DNA from: Knoellia sp. p5-6-4
GTDB taxonomy: Bacteria; Actinomycetota; Actinomycetes; Actinomycetales; Dermatophilaceae
NCBI RefSeq assembly: GCF_029222705.1
Contig: NZ_JARGZF010000001.1
Location: forward strand, 182,437-246,436
Reading direction: 5' to 3'
Length of the DNA: 64,000 bases
The notes under the pieces were generated by a model, which searched no databases, was not told where the DNA came from, and was given only the letters and a program-made list of their open reading frames with translations. Position numbers and translations under genes: made by a program. This document shows, one piece after another, positions 1 to 7,876 of the stretch. Position 1 is the first letter of the stretch. The number at the start of each line of letters is the position of its first letter.

Positions 1-459
1 ACGCGGCGCCTGGCCGGGCCAGACGTGACGGACCCGATGGCGGTCGTCGTGATCACCACCTTCGACCTCGATGAGTACGTCCTCGGCGCCCTACGCGCCG
101 GCGCCCGCGGCTTCCTGCTCAAAGACGCCGGGCCGGAGCTCCTCGTGCAGGCCATCCACGCGGCGGCCAACGGGGACGCGCTGATCGCCCCCAACGTCAC
201 CCGCCGGCTGCTTGCGACCTTCGCCGACCAGGCGCCGGTGGTACCGGTCCAGCCCATCGACCCGCTCACCGAGCGCGAGGAGGAGGTGCTCGCGCTGGTG
301 GCACGGGGCCGGACCAACGCCGAGATCGCCACCGAGCTCTTCGTCGGCCTGAGCACGGTCAAGACCCACGTCGCATCGTTGATGACCAAGCTCCGCGCCC
401 GCAACCGCGTCGAGATCGCGATGTGGGCATACGGCACCAGACGCGTGCGAGCCGACTAG
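1..459 (+). CDS. NarL/LuxR-family response regulator, C-terminal part (5' end outside window)
   Basis: The frame is open from the first base, so the gene starts upstream; about 152 codons are visible. They hold the end of a receiver domain: the switch threonine in VVVITTF, the ALRAGARGFLLKD segment with the conserved lysine, and then a linker. A LuxR-type helix-turn-helix follows, starting at PLTEREEEVLALVARG and including NAEIATELFVGLSTVKTHV. The phospho-acceptor aspartate would lie about 25-30 residues upstream, outside the window. Proteins of this family are DNA-binding partners of sensor kinases; DevR/DosR, LiaR and NarL share this layout. A DosR-like palindrome about 85 bp downstream and the nature of the following operon make a DevR-like role attractive, but that is inference. 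Confidence 0.9.
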   Translation, partial: TRRLAGPDVTDPMAVVVITTFDLDEYVLGALRAGARGFLLKDAGPELLVQAIHAAANGDALIAPNVTRRLLATFADQAPVVPVQPIDPLTEREEEVLALVARGRTNAEIATELFVGLSTVKTHVASLMTKLRARNRVEIAMWAYGTRRVRAD

Positions 460-533
460 TGGGTACAGATCGCAGCGCAGGCCCGTGGGGTCCGGTAGCC
501 CAGCGATGAGTGCGGCCGGTCGTGGAAGCCTGT
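459..533 (-). pseudogene. IS3-family transposase remnant (C-terminal end only)
   Basis: Read on the minus strand, 489-527 encodes FHDRPHSSLGYRTP followed by RACAAICTH and a stop. The RPHSSLGYRTP string is the hallmark C-terminal motif of IS3-family OrfB (rve integrase core) transposases. Nothing upstream in this frame continues the integrase fold, so only about 20 codons of the element survive. It lies directly against the stop of the response regulator and is evidence of past insertion-sequence activity at this locus. No terminal inverted repeats were recognised. Confidence 0.6.
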
Positions 534-541
534 GACAGCTG

Positions 542-555
542 GGGACCTTGGTCCC
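542..555. promoter_or_regulatory. DosR/DevR-like palindromic box
   Basis: GGGACC-TT-GGTCCC is a perfect 6-2-6 palindrome flanked by a further G and T. The mycobacterial DosR box is built on the same GGGAC...GTCCC arms around a short AT-containing centre. It lies about 60 bp upstream of the ATG at 614, where activator sites usually lie, and downstream of a NarL-family regulator gene. Binding by that regulator is inference. Confidence 0.5.
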
Positions 556-613
556 TGTCGGGTGGCACCGTGAGGAATGAGACTGCGCGGGTCGGAAGAA
601 AGAAGGTCTGGCC

Positions 614-850
614 ATGAGTCAGACGACAACACCGACGGGACCGACCCCCGGCCGCCAGGAGAGTTCGGTTCGGCAGGACGAGGCTCTCGAGCCGGAACCA
701 GACCCTCGTTCCACCCGGGCACGACCCGAGGTGCACGGTGGTATCGACGTGGTCAATGGCGCCTTGCTCCGCCTGCAACTGGACGCAGCCGCTCACTGTG
801 GCGCCGCCGCCCTGCCAGGCCGAGCAGGGCAGTCGTCACGATCCACCTGA
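614..850 (+). CDS. Small hypothetical protein, first gene of the CoA-binding operon
   Basis: This 78-residue frame opens with ATG after an AAGAAAGAAGG purine stretch and ends 10 bp before the next gene. The product is hydrophilic and low in complexity, rich in Thr, Pro, Arg and Glu (for example EALEPEPDPRST). It has no membrane segment or signal peptide and no domain I recognise. Its only support is the ribosome-binding-site-like sequence, its position between the DosR-like box and the CoA-binding gene, and the short gap. It could instead be untranslated leader. Confidence 0.35.
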   Translation: MSQTTTPTGPTPGRQESSVRQDEALEPEPDPRSTRARPEVHGGIDVVNGALLRLQLDAAAHCGAAALPGRAGQSSRST

Positions 851-860
851 GGAGGCCACC

Positions 861-1331
861 GTGCAAACCATCCAGCAAGCAGCTGCACAGTTCCTGTCCA
901 AGAAACGGATCGCAGTCACTGGTGTCTCCAGAAGCGCCCAGAACCACGGCGCCAACGTCGTCTTCAACCGCCTGAGAGACCGTGGGTACGACGTGTTCCC
1001 GGTCAACCCGAACACTGAGCAGGTCGAAGGTGTAACCAGCTACCACGATCTGCACAGCATCCCCGGAGGCGTCGACGCGGTCGTGATCGCCACCGCACCC
1101 TCGAGGGCCGAGGGGACGATGCGCGAGTGCGACGAGCTGGGGATCGAGCACGTCTGGATGCACCGCTCCTACGGCGCCGGCAGCGTCAACGAGGCCGCGG
1201 CCACCTATGGACGGGAACACGGCATCACCGTGATCGACGGAGGGTGCCCACTGATGTTCGACCCGACGGCCGACTTCGGCCACAAGGTCATGCGCGTGGT
1301 CTACCGGAGCCACGTTCCCAGGACCGTGTGA
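861..1331 (+). CDS. CoA-binding domain protein (YccU/COG1832 type)
   Basis: The product is 156 residues, a single Rossmann-like CoA-binding domain of the type found in succinyl-CoA synthetase alpha and stand-alone YccU proteins. Visible family features are KKRIAVTGVSRS near the start, GYDVFPVNPN, the VDAVVIATAP strand-turn, and EHVWMHRSYGAGSVNEAA with ITVIDGGCPLMFDP at the end. The GTG start was chosen because a GAGGAGG ribosome-binding site ends about 6 bases upstream and the CoA-binding fold begins immediately; upstream in-frame codons have no such support. It is the first recognisable gene of a plus-strand operon. CoA-binding proteins of this kind are found among actinobacterial stress and dormancy genes, which fits the neighbouring box. 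Confidence 0.85.
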   Translation: MQTIQQAAAQFLSKKRIAVTGVSRSAQNHGANVVFNRLRDRGYDVFPVNPNTEQVEGVTSYHDLHSIPGGVDAVVIATAPSRAEGTMRECDELGIEHVWMHRSYGAGSVNEAAATYGREHGITVIDGGCPLMFDPTADFGHKVMRVVYRSHVPRTV

Positions 1332-1369
1332 AGGCTCGGTCATCGCCCACCCACGAAGGGGAAGACACC

Positions 1370-2158
1370 ATGTCCTTCCTGGAAGTGACCGTCCGCGCCG
1401 AGGTGCGGCCGGGTCAGTTTGACGGCTTCAAGGCTGAGGCGGCCGAGATCGTGCGCCTCACCGCAGAGCAGGACACCCACACCTTGCGCTGCGACTGGTT
1501 CATCTCTGACGACCAGACCCACTGCCAGGTGCACGAGCTGTTCTCGGACGAACAGGGTTTGCTCGAGCACAAGATGCACACGATGGAGGCGACGACTCGC
1601 CTGTTCCGTGAGTACGCTTCCGGCCACCAGGCGACGCTCTTCGGCCAGGTCTCGCCCAGCTTCACCGACATCGTCCGAGCGCGCACGGGGACAGCGCCCC
1701 CCGTCTTCACCTTCCTGCAGGGACTCGACCCGAGCGGGCCCGGCGCCAGGACGGCCAGGCCCGAGGATGTGCGGAACCCGGCCGGCGAACGCCTCGAGGT
1801 GCATGCGCACATGCGGGTCCGACCGGGGCAGCTGGCGGGGTTCACCGCCCAGGCCGCCGAGCTCGTCGCGATCACTCGCGAACTGGACACCCAGACCAGC
1901 CGGTACGACTGGTATCTCGACGAGGACAGCTCCGTGTGCGAGGTTCACGAGGCCTACGTGACCGGCCACGGCCTGTTCGAGCACAACGCGCACATCGTGG
2001 GCGCGCGGGCGACCCTGTTCGAGCGCTACGCCGACGACCACCGGATGTCCGCCTTCGGCCACGTCTCACAGGAGCTCAGGGAGCTCGGCCGCAAGCACGC
2101 CGGCGGAATCGCCGTGTACTCGCTGCTGCAGGGCCTCGGAACCGCTGCCACGGTGTAG
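1370..2158 (+). CDS. Tandemly duplicated ABM-like (dimeric alpha-beta barrel) protein
   Basis: The 262-residue protein consists of two copies of the same domain of about 100 residues. Copy one starts LEVTVRAEVRPGQFDGF and copy two LEVHAHMRVRPGQLAGF. Both continue with an AAE(I/L)V helix, an R(C/Y)DW strand, a C(Q/E)VHE(L/A) strand and a GL(L/F)EH helix, matching antibiotic-biosynthesis-monooxygenase (ABM, YgiN-like) ferredoxin-type folds, which normally act as dimers. The fusion could therefore be a built-in dimer. A linker rich in Pro, Ala and Arg joins the copies around residues 125-145. Start at ATG with a GAAGGGGAAG ribosome-binding site. It follows the CoA-binding gene by 38 bp. Enzymatic activity cannot be inferred; quinone or small-molecule handling is possible. 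Confidence 0.75.
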   Translation: MSFLEVTVRAEVRPGQFDGFKAEAAEIVRLTAEQDTHTLRCDWFISDDQTHCQVHELFSDEQGLLEHKMHTMEATTRLFREYASGHQATLFGQVSPSFTDIVRARTGTAPPVFTFLQGLDPSGPGARTARPEDVRNPAGERLEVHAHMRVRPGQLAGFTAQAAELVAITRELDTQTSRYDWYLDEDSSVCEVHEAYVTGHGLFEHNAHIVGARATLFERYADDHRMSAFGHVSQELRELGRKHAGGIAVYSLLQGLGTAATV

Positions 2159-2179
2159 CAGGCCCAAGGGACACCAGCC

Positions 2180-3187
2180 ATGACCCGCACGCGCCCACTG
2201 GAACGGGTGACCGCCTCCGACCCCTTCCTGCTGCTGTGGGAGGACTACGGGTGGCCCACCGACATTGGAGGGGTAGCCTTCCTCGACGGCACCGACCTCC
2301 TCGACGCGGGGGGCACCGTACCCATCGACAAGGTGCGACGCCACCTCGAGCCCAAGCTCAGCTCCGTGCCCCGCTCCCGCCAGGTGCTCCACCAGCCGCC
2401 ACTCGGGCGGGGCTGGCCCCTGTGGGTCGACGCACCCTCCTTCGACCTCGCCGAACACGTCCGGGTCCGACCGCTGCCCGAGCCGGCCGACGAGGACCAG
2501 CTGCTGCGAGTCGCAGCGGCCCTGGCCGCCTTCGGCGCCTTGCTGGATCCGAGCGCTGACACGCCCAGCCCACCGGCACGATCCTGGTCCCCTAGTCCTG
2601 CGCCCACGCCAGCCCAGCTCCTTCGCGACAACATCGTCCGCCGGCGGAGTGAACTCGGACGGGCTCTGGCGGGACTCGCCCACCCGCGCGCGACGATCCG
2701 TCTGGCCCGGCAGGTGCTGCCGGCGTGGCGGGAGGTCCTGTCCGAGGCGCCCGCGCCGAGCACCAGCCTCAAGGTTCCGGTCAGTGCCGACCGGCGGTTC
2801 CTCGTCATCCGTGCCGAGCTTGGCACCGCGAGGCAGGTCGCGCGCTCACACGACGCCAAGGTCAACGACGTCCTGCTCACCGTGGTGGCCGCAGGCCTAC
2901 GTGAGCTGCTGGGCAGTCGCGGTGAGGATGTCCGTGGGCTGGTGAGCAACGTGCCCGGTCCGCCCACGCCGCTGTTCCTCGCAGGCGCGAGAGTGCTGGA
3001 GATGTTCCCGCCCATGCCCACGATGGGCAACCTCACCCTTGTCGTCGGGGCGCTCTCGTATGCCGGACAGCTCACCATCACCGCGTCTGTCGACGCCCAG
3101 CACCGCGCCGACGCGGGGACGTTCACCCAAGGCGTCCGAGCGGCGCTCGACCACCTCACGCGCACGCTCGCGCGCGCTGTCTCATGA
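2180..3187 (+). CDS. WS/DGAT-like acyltransferase with two internal deletions, lacking HHxxxDG
   Basis: The start (LERVTASDPFLLLWED) and the blocks PLGRGWPLWVDAPSFDLAEHVRV, LLDPSADTP, KVNDVLLTVVAAGLRELL, SNVPGPPTPLFLAGARVLEMFP and ALSYAGQLTITASVD are those of wax ester synthase/diacylglycerol acyltransferases. Known members are about 450-480 residues; this one is 335. The sequence jumps from LLRVAAAL straight to AAFGALLDPSADTP, so the segment carrying the catalytic HHxxxDG is absent. A second gap removes roughly 100 residues between GLRELLGSRGEDV and VSNVPGPP. The frame stays open across both gaps. It is either a recently decayed gene or a non-catalytic remnant. Stop and next start overlap (ATGA). 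The M. tuberculosis relative tgs1 is DosR-controlled. Confidence 0.75.
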   Translation: MTRTRPLERVTASDPFLLLWEDYGWPTDIGGVAFLDGTDLLDAGGTVPIDKVRRHLEPKLSSVPRSRQVLHQPPLGRGWPLWVDAPSFDLAEHVRVRPLPEPADEDQLLRVAAALAAFGALLDPSADTPSPPARSWSPSPAPTPAQLLRDNIVRRRSELGRALAGLAHPRATIRLARQVLPAWREVLSEAPAPSTSLKVPVSADRRFLVIRAELGTARQVARSHDAKVNDVLLTVVAAGLRELLGSRGEDVRGLVSNVPGPPTPLFLAGARVLEMFPPMPTMGNLTLVVGALSYAGQLTITASVDAQHRADAGTFTQGVRAALDHLTRTLARAVS

Positions 3188-4683
3188 GCGCCAACGACGT
3201 GGGACCCGGCGGTCGGGCAGTCCGGGGTCCGGGCCCAGCCGCCGATGTCCCACCTGAGGAAGCACGCCACGTCGCGCACGAACCTGCGAATGACGCCCTG
3301 ACGGGTTTCGTCCAAGCAGATGGATGCGAGCTGTACTACGAGCAACGGGGCGAGGGGGTGCCGATCCTGCTCATTCCTCCCGCGGGAACGACCGCCTCGA
3401 CCTGGGGGCCGGTGACGCAGGAGCTGGCCCGGGTCGCGAGGGTCATCACGTACGATCGCCGCGGCTACGCCCGCAGTGCCGGCCCACCCGTCCGCACCGT
3501 CTCACGGCATACGGCCGACGCCGCCACGATCCTGGAACACCTGGCCACCACGCGGGCCATCGCCGTGGGAACCAGCGCCGGGGCCACCATCGCGGTCGAC
3601 CTGGCCGTTCAACGGCCAGACCTCCTCCGGGCGGTCGTCGCGCACGAGGCTGCTTGGCGTGCCAACCGCCACGTGCCGACCCGATCCCAGCTGGCGTCTG
3701 TGGTCCATCTCGCCTGGCTGAGTGTCCTCAAGCGGCACGAGGAAGCGGCTGAGATCTTGCTGCGTGCCGCTTACTCCTACCGAGAGGGCGGCACCGCGTG
3801 GGACGCCTTCCCGGAGGAGTGGAGACGGATCGCCCGGGAGAACGCTCGAGCGGCGCTGTGGGACTTCCGCAACTCGATCGGTAACCACCCGTCCCCTGCG
3901 CAGCTCGCCACCCTCCGTCTCCCGGTCGTGTGCAGCTACGGCGCCCGCAGCCCCCGCAACATCGTCCGCCTGACCCGTGCTCTGGCGGCTGCCATCCCGA
4001 CCGCGCGTACCCAGGAGGTCCCTGGTGCAGGGCACGCGGCACCATTTGATGCCACAGCCGACTTCGTCCACCTCATCACCGACGTCATGACCAGCAGTGC
4101 CGACGTCCGCGCCATCGACTGGTCCGCTGCTTCAGGACCGCGCTGGAACGAGCCTCAAGGGCGAGTCGGGGCGGTCGCAAGCCGCGCACCGACAGGGTTG
4201 AGGAAGGGATTAACGGCTCCGATCGAGGCCTTCACCCGGTGGCTCTACCGCGGGGGTCGACCGAACTCGCTGGCACGCGCCCTCAACGGTGCGTGGGCGC
4301 GAGTCTTCGCGACAGGTCGCGGCCCCACAGCGGTCGCAACCCTCGAGGTCGTGGGCCGCAGATCGGGACGCCCCGTGAGGCTGCCCGTCGTGATCGCCGA
4401 CCTGGCTGGTGAGCGATACCTGGTGTCCATGCTCGGGGACGGCACCAACTGGGTGCGTAACGTCCGTGCTGCGGGCCACCGGGCCGTCCTCATCAAGGGC
4501 GGCCGAACACCGATCCGCCTGGAGGAGGTGCCGATCGAGCAGCGTGCCCCGATCATCAAGCGCTACTGCCAGGTCGCCACCAGCGGCCGCGTCCACATCC
4601 CCGTCGACCCCGCAGCGCCCGCTTCCGAGTTCGAGGCGATCGCCGCCCACTACCCGGTGTTCCGCATCACGAGGCTGCGCTGA
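3184..4683 (+). CDS. Alpha/beta-hydrolase fused to a deazaflavin (DDN-like) nitroreductase-family domain
   Basis: 499 residues in two parts. Residues about 40-300 form an alpha/beta-hydrolase: substrate entry strand ILLIPPAGTT, nucleophile elbow GTSAG with the serine, and the catalytic histidine in PGAGHAAPF. Residues about 345-499 match the F420-dependent nitroreductase/DUF385 family: LEVVGRRSGRPVRLPVVIA, YLVSMLGDGTNWVRNVRAAGH and the late FRITRLR strand. In known families these are separate proteins. The GTG/ATG choice is fixed by the ATGA overlap with the preceding gene, which also implies translational coupling. Physiological substrate unknown; a redox or ester-cleavage role in the same stress response as its operon partners is inference. 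Confidence 0.8.
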   Translation: MSANDVGPGGRAVRGPGPAADVPPEEARHVAHEPANDALTGFVQADGCELYYEQRGEGVPILLIPPAGTTASTWGPVTQELARVARVITYDRRGYARSAGPPVRTVSRHTADAATILEHLATTRAIAVGTSAGATIAVDLAVQRPDLLRAVVAHEAAWRANRHVPTRSQLASVVHLAWLSVLKRHEEAAEILLRAAYSYREGGTAWDAFPEEWRRIARENARAALWDFRNSIGNHPSPAQLATLRLPVVCSYGARSPRNIVRLTRALAAAIPTARTQEVPGAGHAAPFDATADFVHLITDVMTSSADVRAIDWSAASGPRWNEPQGRVGAVASRAPTGLRKGLTAPIEAFTRWLYRGGRPNSLARALNGAWARVFATGRGPTAVATLEVVGRRSGRPVRLPVVIADLAGERYLVSMLGDGTNWVRNVRAAGHRAVLIKGGRTPIRLEEVPIEQRAPIIKRYCQVATSGRVHIPVDPAAPASEFEAIAAHYPVFRITRLR

Positions 4684-5253
4684 GAGCAGACAAGCGCCAC
4701 ACCCTCATCATGCACCGGCGCACCCGCGGCATTCGCGTCGTCGAGGGCACGGCAGCCGTAGGGACGCTGCGCGCGAAATGCGGCAAAGTCAGCAGTGAGT
4801 GGCCGTGGTTCCGGTGGGTCCGACTCGCCCGCGAACACCTCCTCAGAAGAACACGCTCTTGACCGACCCCCGCCTGAACCCAGGAACCGGTCCGCGTGTG
4901 CCGGAGCCGACCTAACACCTCGAAGGCGGGCATCGCCACGCTCCGCCGGGCGCGAACCGCGCCATGACGGCATCCGCGACGATCCACCGCATCTCGCACA
5001 CGCTTCCGGCTACTCAGCGGCGCCTCGAGAGCGGCTCACCGGCTCCTCGTGTTCCACGCCCACACCCTCCTCAGGGTGGGGCTAGGAGAAGTGGCACTCG
5101 GGCACGACGGAAGGCGTCAACCCAGGAGCCGAGCGCGAACACGGAAGAAGTCACGTACTCACTCAGTGCGCGGAAGGGGCCAACCCCGGCCTCTCGGGTC
5201 TGCTGCACGAACGGGGATCCTTGGCGCGGGTCAGACGTCACGCGCCGCGGCCG
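4684..5253. other. Gene-free stretch between convergent genes
   Basis: 570 bp between the stops of the hydrolase fusion and the minus-strand LuxR gene. Open frames here are short, rich in Arg and Ser, and resemble no protein I know. It contains the left copy of a 16-bp direct repeat (4786-4801) and a 12-bp word, CGGAAGAAGTCA (5142-5153), both found again at 14432-14453. This makes it a candidate edge of an inserted segment. No clear terminator hairpin was found. Confidence 0.4.
4786..4801 (+). repeat. Left copy of 16-bp direct repeat (partner at 14438-14453)
   Basis: aagtcagcagtgagtg occurs here and identically, in the same orientation, at 14438-14453. The two copies bracket about 9.65 kb of accessory and decaying genes, and the right copy lies about 210 bp from the 3' end of tRNA-Val. 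This arrangement could be attachment-site-like, but no integrase was found between the copies and a chance match of this length is not excluded. Confidence 0.4.
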
Positions 5254-6885
5254 TCACTGCAGACCGTGTTCGTACGCGTAAGCGGTGGCGGCGGTGCGGC
5301 TGGGCAGTCCCAGTTTCGTGAGGATGTGGCTGACGTGGGTTGCCACGGTCTTCTCGCTGACAACGAGACGCTCGGCGATCTCACGGTTGGTGAGCCCCTT
5401 GGCGATGTGGGCCAGGACTTCTTCCTCACGGCTGCTCAGACCGCTGGACGGTGGGGCTGCGAGGTGCAACTCAGCCCTGGCAGCGGCCGCGTCGCGGACC
5501 GCGTCGAGGCGATCGAAGACGGCGACTGCACCGGCGAGCTCCATCTCGGCGCTGTCGTTGTCGCCAACCGCTCGGCACGCGGCCGCGATCAGGACCCTCG
5601 TGCGTGCGGCCTCGTAGGCCGCGTCCATCTCGCGCCATCCGGCGAGCGCTTGCCGAAGGGCGGTCTGGGCGGGTTCGGGCTGATCCTCCGCCAGGAGCAC
5701 GGCGCCCAGAGCCTTCAGGTGCAGCGCGGTCGGCAGCGGCCTCCCGAGCGCGCTGGACACCGTGCCGAGCTCATCGGCGGCAGCTCGCGCGTCGGTGACA
5801 TCACCGTCCGCGAGGGTGATCTCGACGTAGCCGGCAGCCAGTCGAGCGCGGGACATCGGGTCACCGGCCTCGCGATAGGCACGCCGGATGGCGGCAGTGG
5901 CCGCCTCGACCCTTCCCGTGGCCAAGCGCAGCAGCGCGAGCCCCGGCTGCGGATCGTGACCGAGCTCGCTGGCCAGCCGGAACTCGGCCTCGGCTGCGCG
6001 GTCTTGGGCACGGACCCGGTGCAGGTCGCCCTTCAGGTAAGCCGCGGCGCCCAGGGCCGGATGCCCCGTCGGCTGCGCCAGGCGTCGGCAAGCCTGCTCG
6101 ATCTGATCGGCCGCGGCGTCCCAGTCGCCGCGAAGGTACAGCATCTCAGCGCGATGGAGAAGGCACTGACCTCTGTACAGCATGAGCTCTGGCTGGCTGT
6201 CGACCCAGTGGCTCAGCGAAGCGGTCCACGCGTGGGCGCGACGGACGTCCAACAGTTCGTTGCAGCCCTCGATGACGGTGCAGTAGGCATCGCCGATGGC
6301 GACCGCCGAGACGTCGTTGGCCTCGATGGCGACCATCCCCTCGTCGAGCAGCGCAACCCCTTCATCCACCTGGTCGAGGTAGATGAGGCACCTGCCTTCG
6401 CCGATGCGTGCCAGCGCTGCGAGTTCTGGATCGTGGAAGAGGACGCCGATCTCGGCCGCCGCGTGGAACGCCTCATACCCGGCGCTCACGTCGCCGGAGA
6501 ACGTTGCGCGCATCGCGTTCGCGTAGCGCAGGTAGCCGCGTTCGACGCAGTCGATCTTGCGGTCGTCCAGCAACCGCTGGGCGCGGTCGATCCAACCGCC
6601 TGCGCGCGCCAAGTCGCCGTCGTTCAACAGCGCGAAAGCCAGCCAGAAGGCGCACCGGACCGCCCGTGCGATGTCGCCGCCGTGGGAACACTTCTCGTGC
6701 GCATTGATCCAGGCGGCCCGGCTCTCGTCGCTGAGTCCGGCGAGATAGGCCGCGGACGCCAGCCGCTCCAGATCGTCGACCTCAAGCGGCTCCACGACTG
6801 CGGCCGCGGACAACTCGTCGTATGCCCGCCGCCAGGCCTGTCGGTTGAACGCGTCCCGTGCGCTTCCGATGCCGGTGCTGCCCAC
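5254..6885 (-). CDS. LuxR-family transcriptional regulator with TPR-like sensor region
   Basis: 543 residues. Residues 1 to about 460 are a long run of Ala-rich helical pairs typical of tetratricopeptide-like repeats (AYEAFHAAAEIG, LMLYRGQCLLHRAEMLYLRGDWDAAADQ, ARLAAGYVEITLADGD). The last 65 residues are a LuxR helix-turn-helix: GLSSREEEVLAHIAKG, TNREIAERLVVSEKTVATHV and HILTKLGLPSRTAA. There is no receiver domain and no Walker A motif, so it is not a response regulator or a MalT-type STAND ATPase but the shorter TPR-HTH form. It reads toward the hydrolase operon and sits 27 bp downstream of the SnoaL gene on the same strand, so the two may be cotranscribed. Ligand unknown. Confidence 0.85.
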   Translation of the reverse strand: MGSTGIGSARDAFNRQAWRRAYDELSAAAVVEPLEVDDLERLASAAYLAGLSDESRAAWINAHEKCSHGGDIARAVRCAFWLAFALLNDGDLARAGGWIDRAQRLLDDRKIDCVERGYLRYANAMRATFSGDVSAGYEAFHAAAEIGVLFHDPELAALARIGEGRCLIYLDQVDEGVALLDEGMVAIEANDVSAVAIGDAYCTVIEGCNELLDVRRAHAWTASLSHWVDSQPELMLYRGQCLLHRAEMLYLRGDWDAAADQIEQACRRLAQPTGHPALGAAAYLKGDLHRVRAQDRAAEAEFRLASELGHDPQPGLALLRLATGRVEAATAAIRRAYREAGDPMSRARLAAGYVEITLADGDVTDARAAADELGTVSSALGRPLPTALHLKALGAVLLAEDQPEPAQTALRQALAGWREMDAAYEAARTRVLIAAACRAVGDNDSAEMELAGAVAVFDRLDAVRDAAAARAELHLAAPPSSGLSSREEEVLAHIAKGLTNREIAERLVVSEKTVATHVSHILTKLGLPSRTAATAYAYEHGLQ

Positions 6886-6912
6886 GGGCTCATTGTCGCG
6901 CGACTACGGCGC

Positions 6913-7305
6913 CTACGCCCAGAATGACGCCGCCTCGGCCGGCCCCGCCGCGATGAACCACATCTCCCGGATTCGACCGTCGTCGAACCGGTAGATGAAG
7001 GAGTCATGCATCTCCAACGTCCGCCCGTTGCGGCCAAAGACGGCGCGTTCCCACTCCGCCCCCCATTCGTCGTCAGCCAGGCAGAACAACTGCTCGAGCT
7101 TCACGTCCCCCTCGGTCAGCTCGAAGACGGTGCGAAGGGCTGCCAGCAAGCCGTCGACTCCGTAGTGGTCGCCTGCGAACGGAATGGGACCGCGGCCGTG
7201 GAAGACCATGTCGTCGGCGAAGATTCGGGTCAGCGTCTCGCGGTCGTTGTCGACGATCGCCTGGGTCATCCGGGCAATGGCCGCAATATTCGGGTGGCTG
7301 CTCAT
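6913..7305 (-). CDS. SnoaL-like (NTF2-fold) domain protein
   Basis: 130 residues with the layout of SnoaL/ketosteroid-isomerase-like proteins: an N-terminal helix (IAAIARMTQAIVDNDRETL), the FADDMVFHGRGPIPFAGDHYG turn, a middle helix GLLAALRTVFELTEG, and a beta sheet ending in SFIYRFDDGRIREMWF. The fold is used both for small-molecule isomerases and for non-catalytic binding; the sequence does not decide. The ATG at 7305 has AGGAGG a few bases upstream, whereas the frame remains open for another 220 codons without an obvious start. It is the first gene of a probable two-gene unit with the TPR-LuxR regulator. Confidence 0.75.
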   Translation of the reverse strand: MSSHPNIAAIARMTQAIVDNDRETLTRIFADDMVFHGRGPIPFAGDHYGVDGLLAALRTVFELTEGDVKLEQLFCLADDEWGAEWERAVFGRNGRTLEMHDSFIYRFDDGRIREMWFIAAGPAEAASFWA

Positions 7306-7588
7306 GGTGTCCTCCTTCGCTCGGGCTACCTCACGAAGCCACAGTAGGAACCACATACCGACTGCCACATCGGGAACACTGACGATCCCGCGACAAGGAC
7401 CGATCAGCAATTCCACTGATCCCGAGTGCGGATTCTTGGCTGGACCACCGCGGCTTTGCCCCTTGCGATAGGTGACCTCCTGCGGATGGAGGCTCCCGCC
7501 CGGCGCCTCGACTTCACAAATATCTGTATCACCACCTAGCTGAAGCGCCCCGAGTTCACTGCCGCACCGATACGAGTCGCAGTGCTCG

Positions 7589-7876
7589 GTGGAGGTCGCC
7601 GGAGTGGAACACTCGACGCCCCACCTGACGCATCGCGCCCCTCCGACTGCGCCTTGCACTCCCCCGCGCATTTTCGTAGCTGGCGAGTTCGTCGACACGG
7701 TGGCCGGCATTGCGGACCCACGCACGGAGATCGTCGGGCCGCGCGCGCCCGGCGGAGGGACCTGGATCGAGCTCTCCAGCTCCCTCAGACCGGCGCACCA
7801 GCCCGGATCGCCCACCGCGATCGCCACGGAGCTGGGCTTGGGCAATACGCCGACGGCCGCCAACGTTCTCTTCTGA
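7589..7876 (+). pseudogene. Glyoxalase/VOC-family gene remnant
   Basis: The stretch FVAGEFVDTVAGIADPRTEIV, followed by GGGTWIELSSSLRP, resembles the central part of VOC proteins whose consensus runs ...EWVDRVVGLDGV..EIA....G..RLEL..F..P. The first beta-alpha unit with its metal ligand is missing, and the reading after ELGLGN loses similarity to the usual ...H(I/V)AF.VDD. segment before stopping. The best explanation is a truncated or frameshifted VOC gene. The alternative, a short divergent VOC protein of 95 residues, is less likely because one ligand half is absent. Confidence 0.4.
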
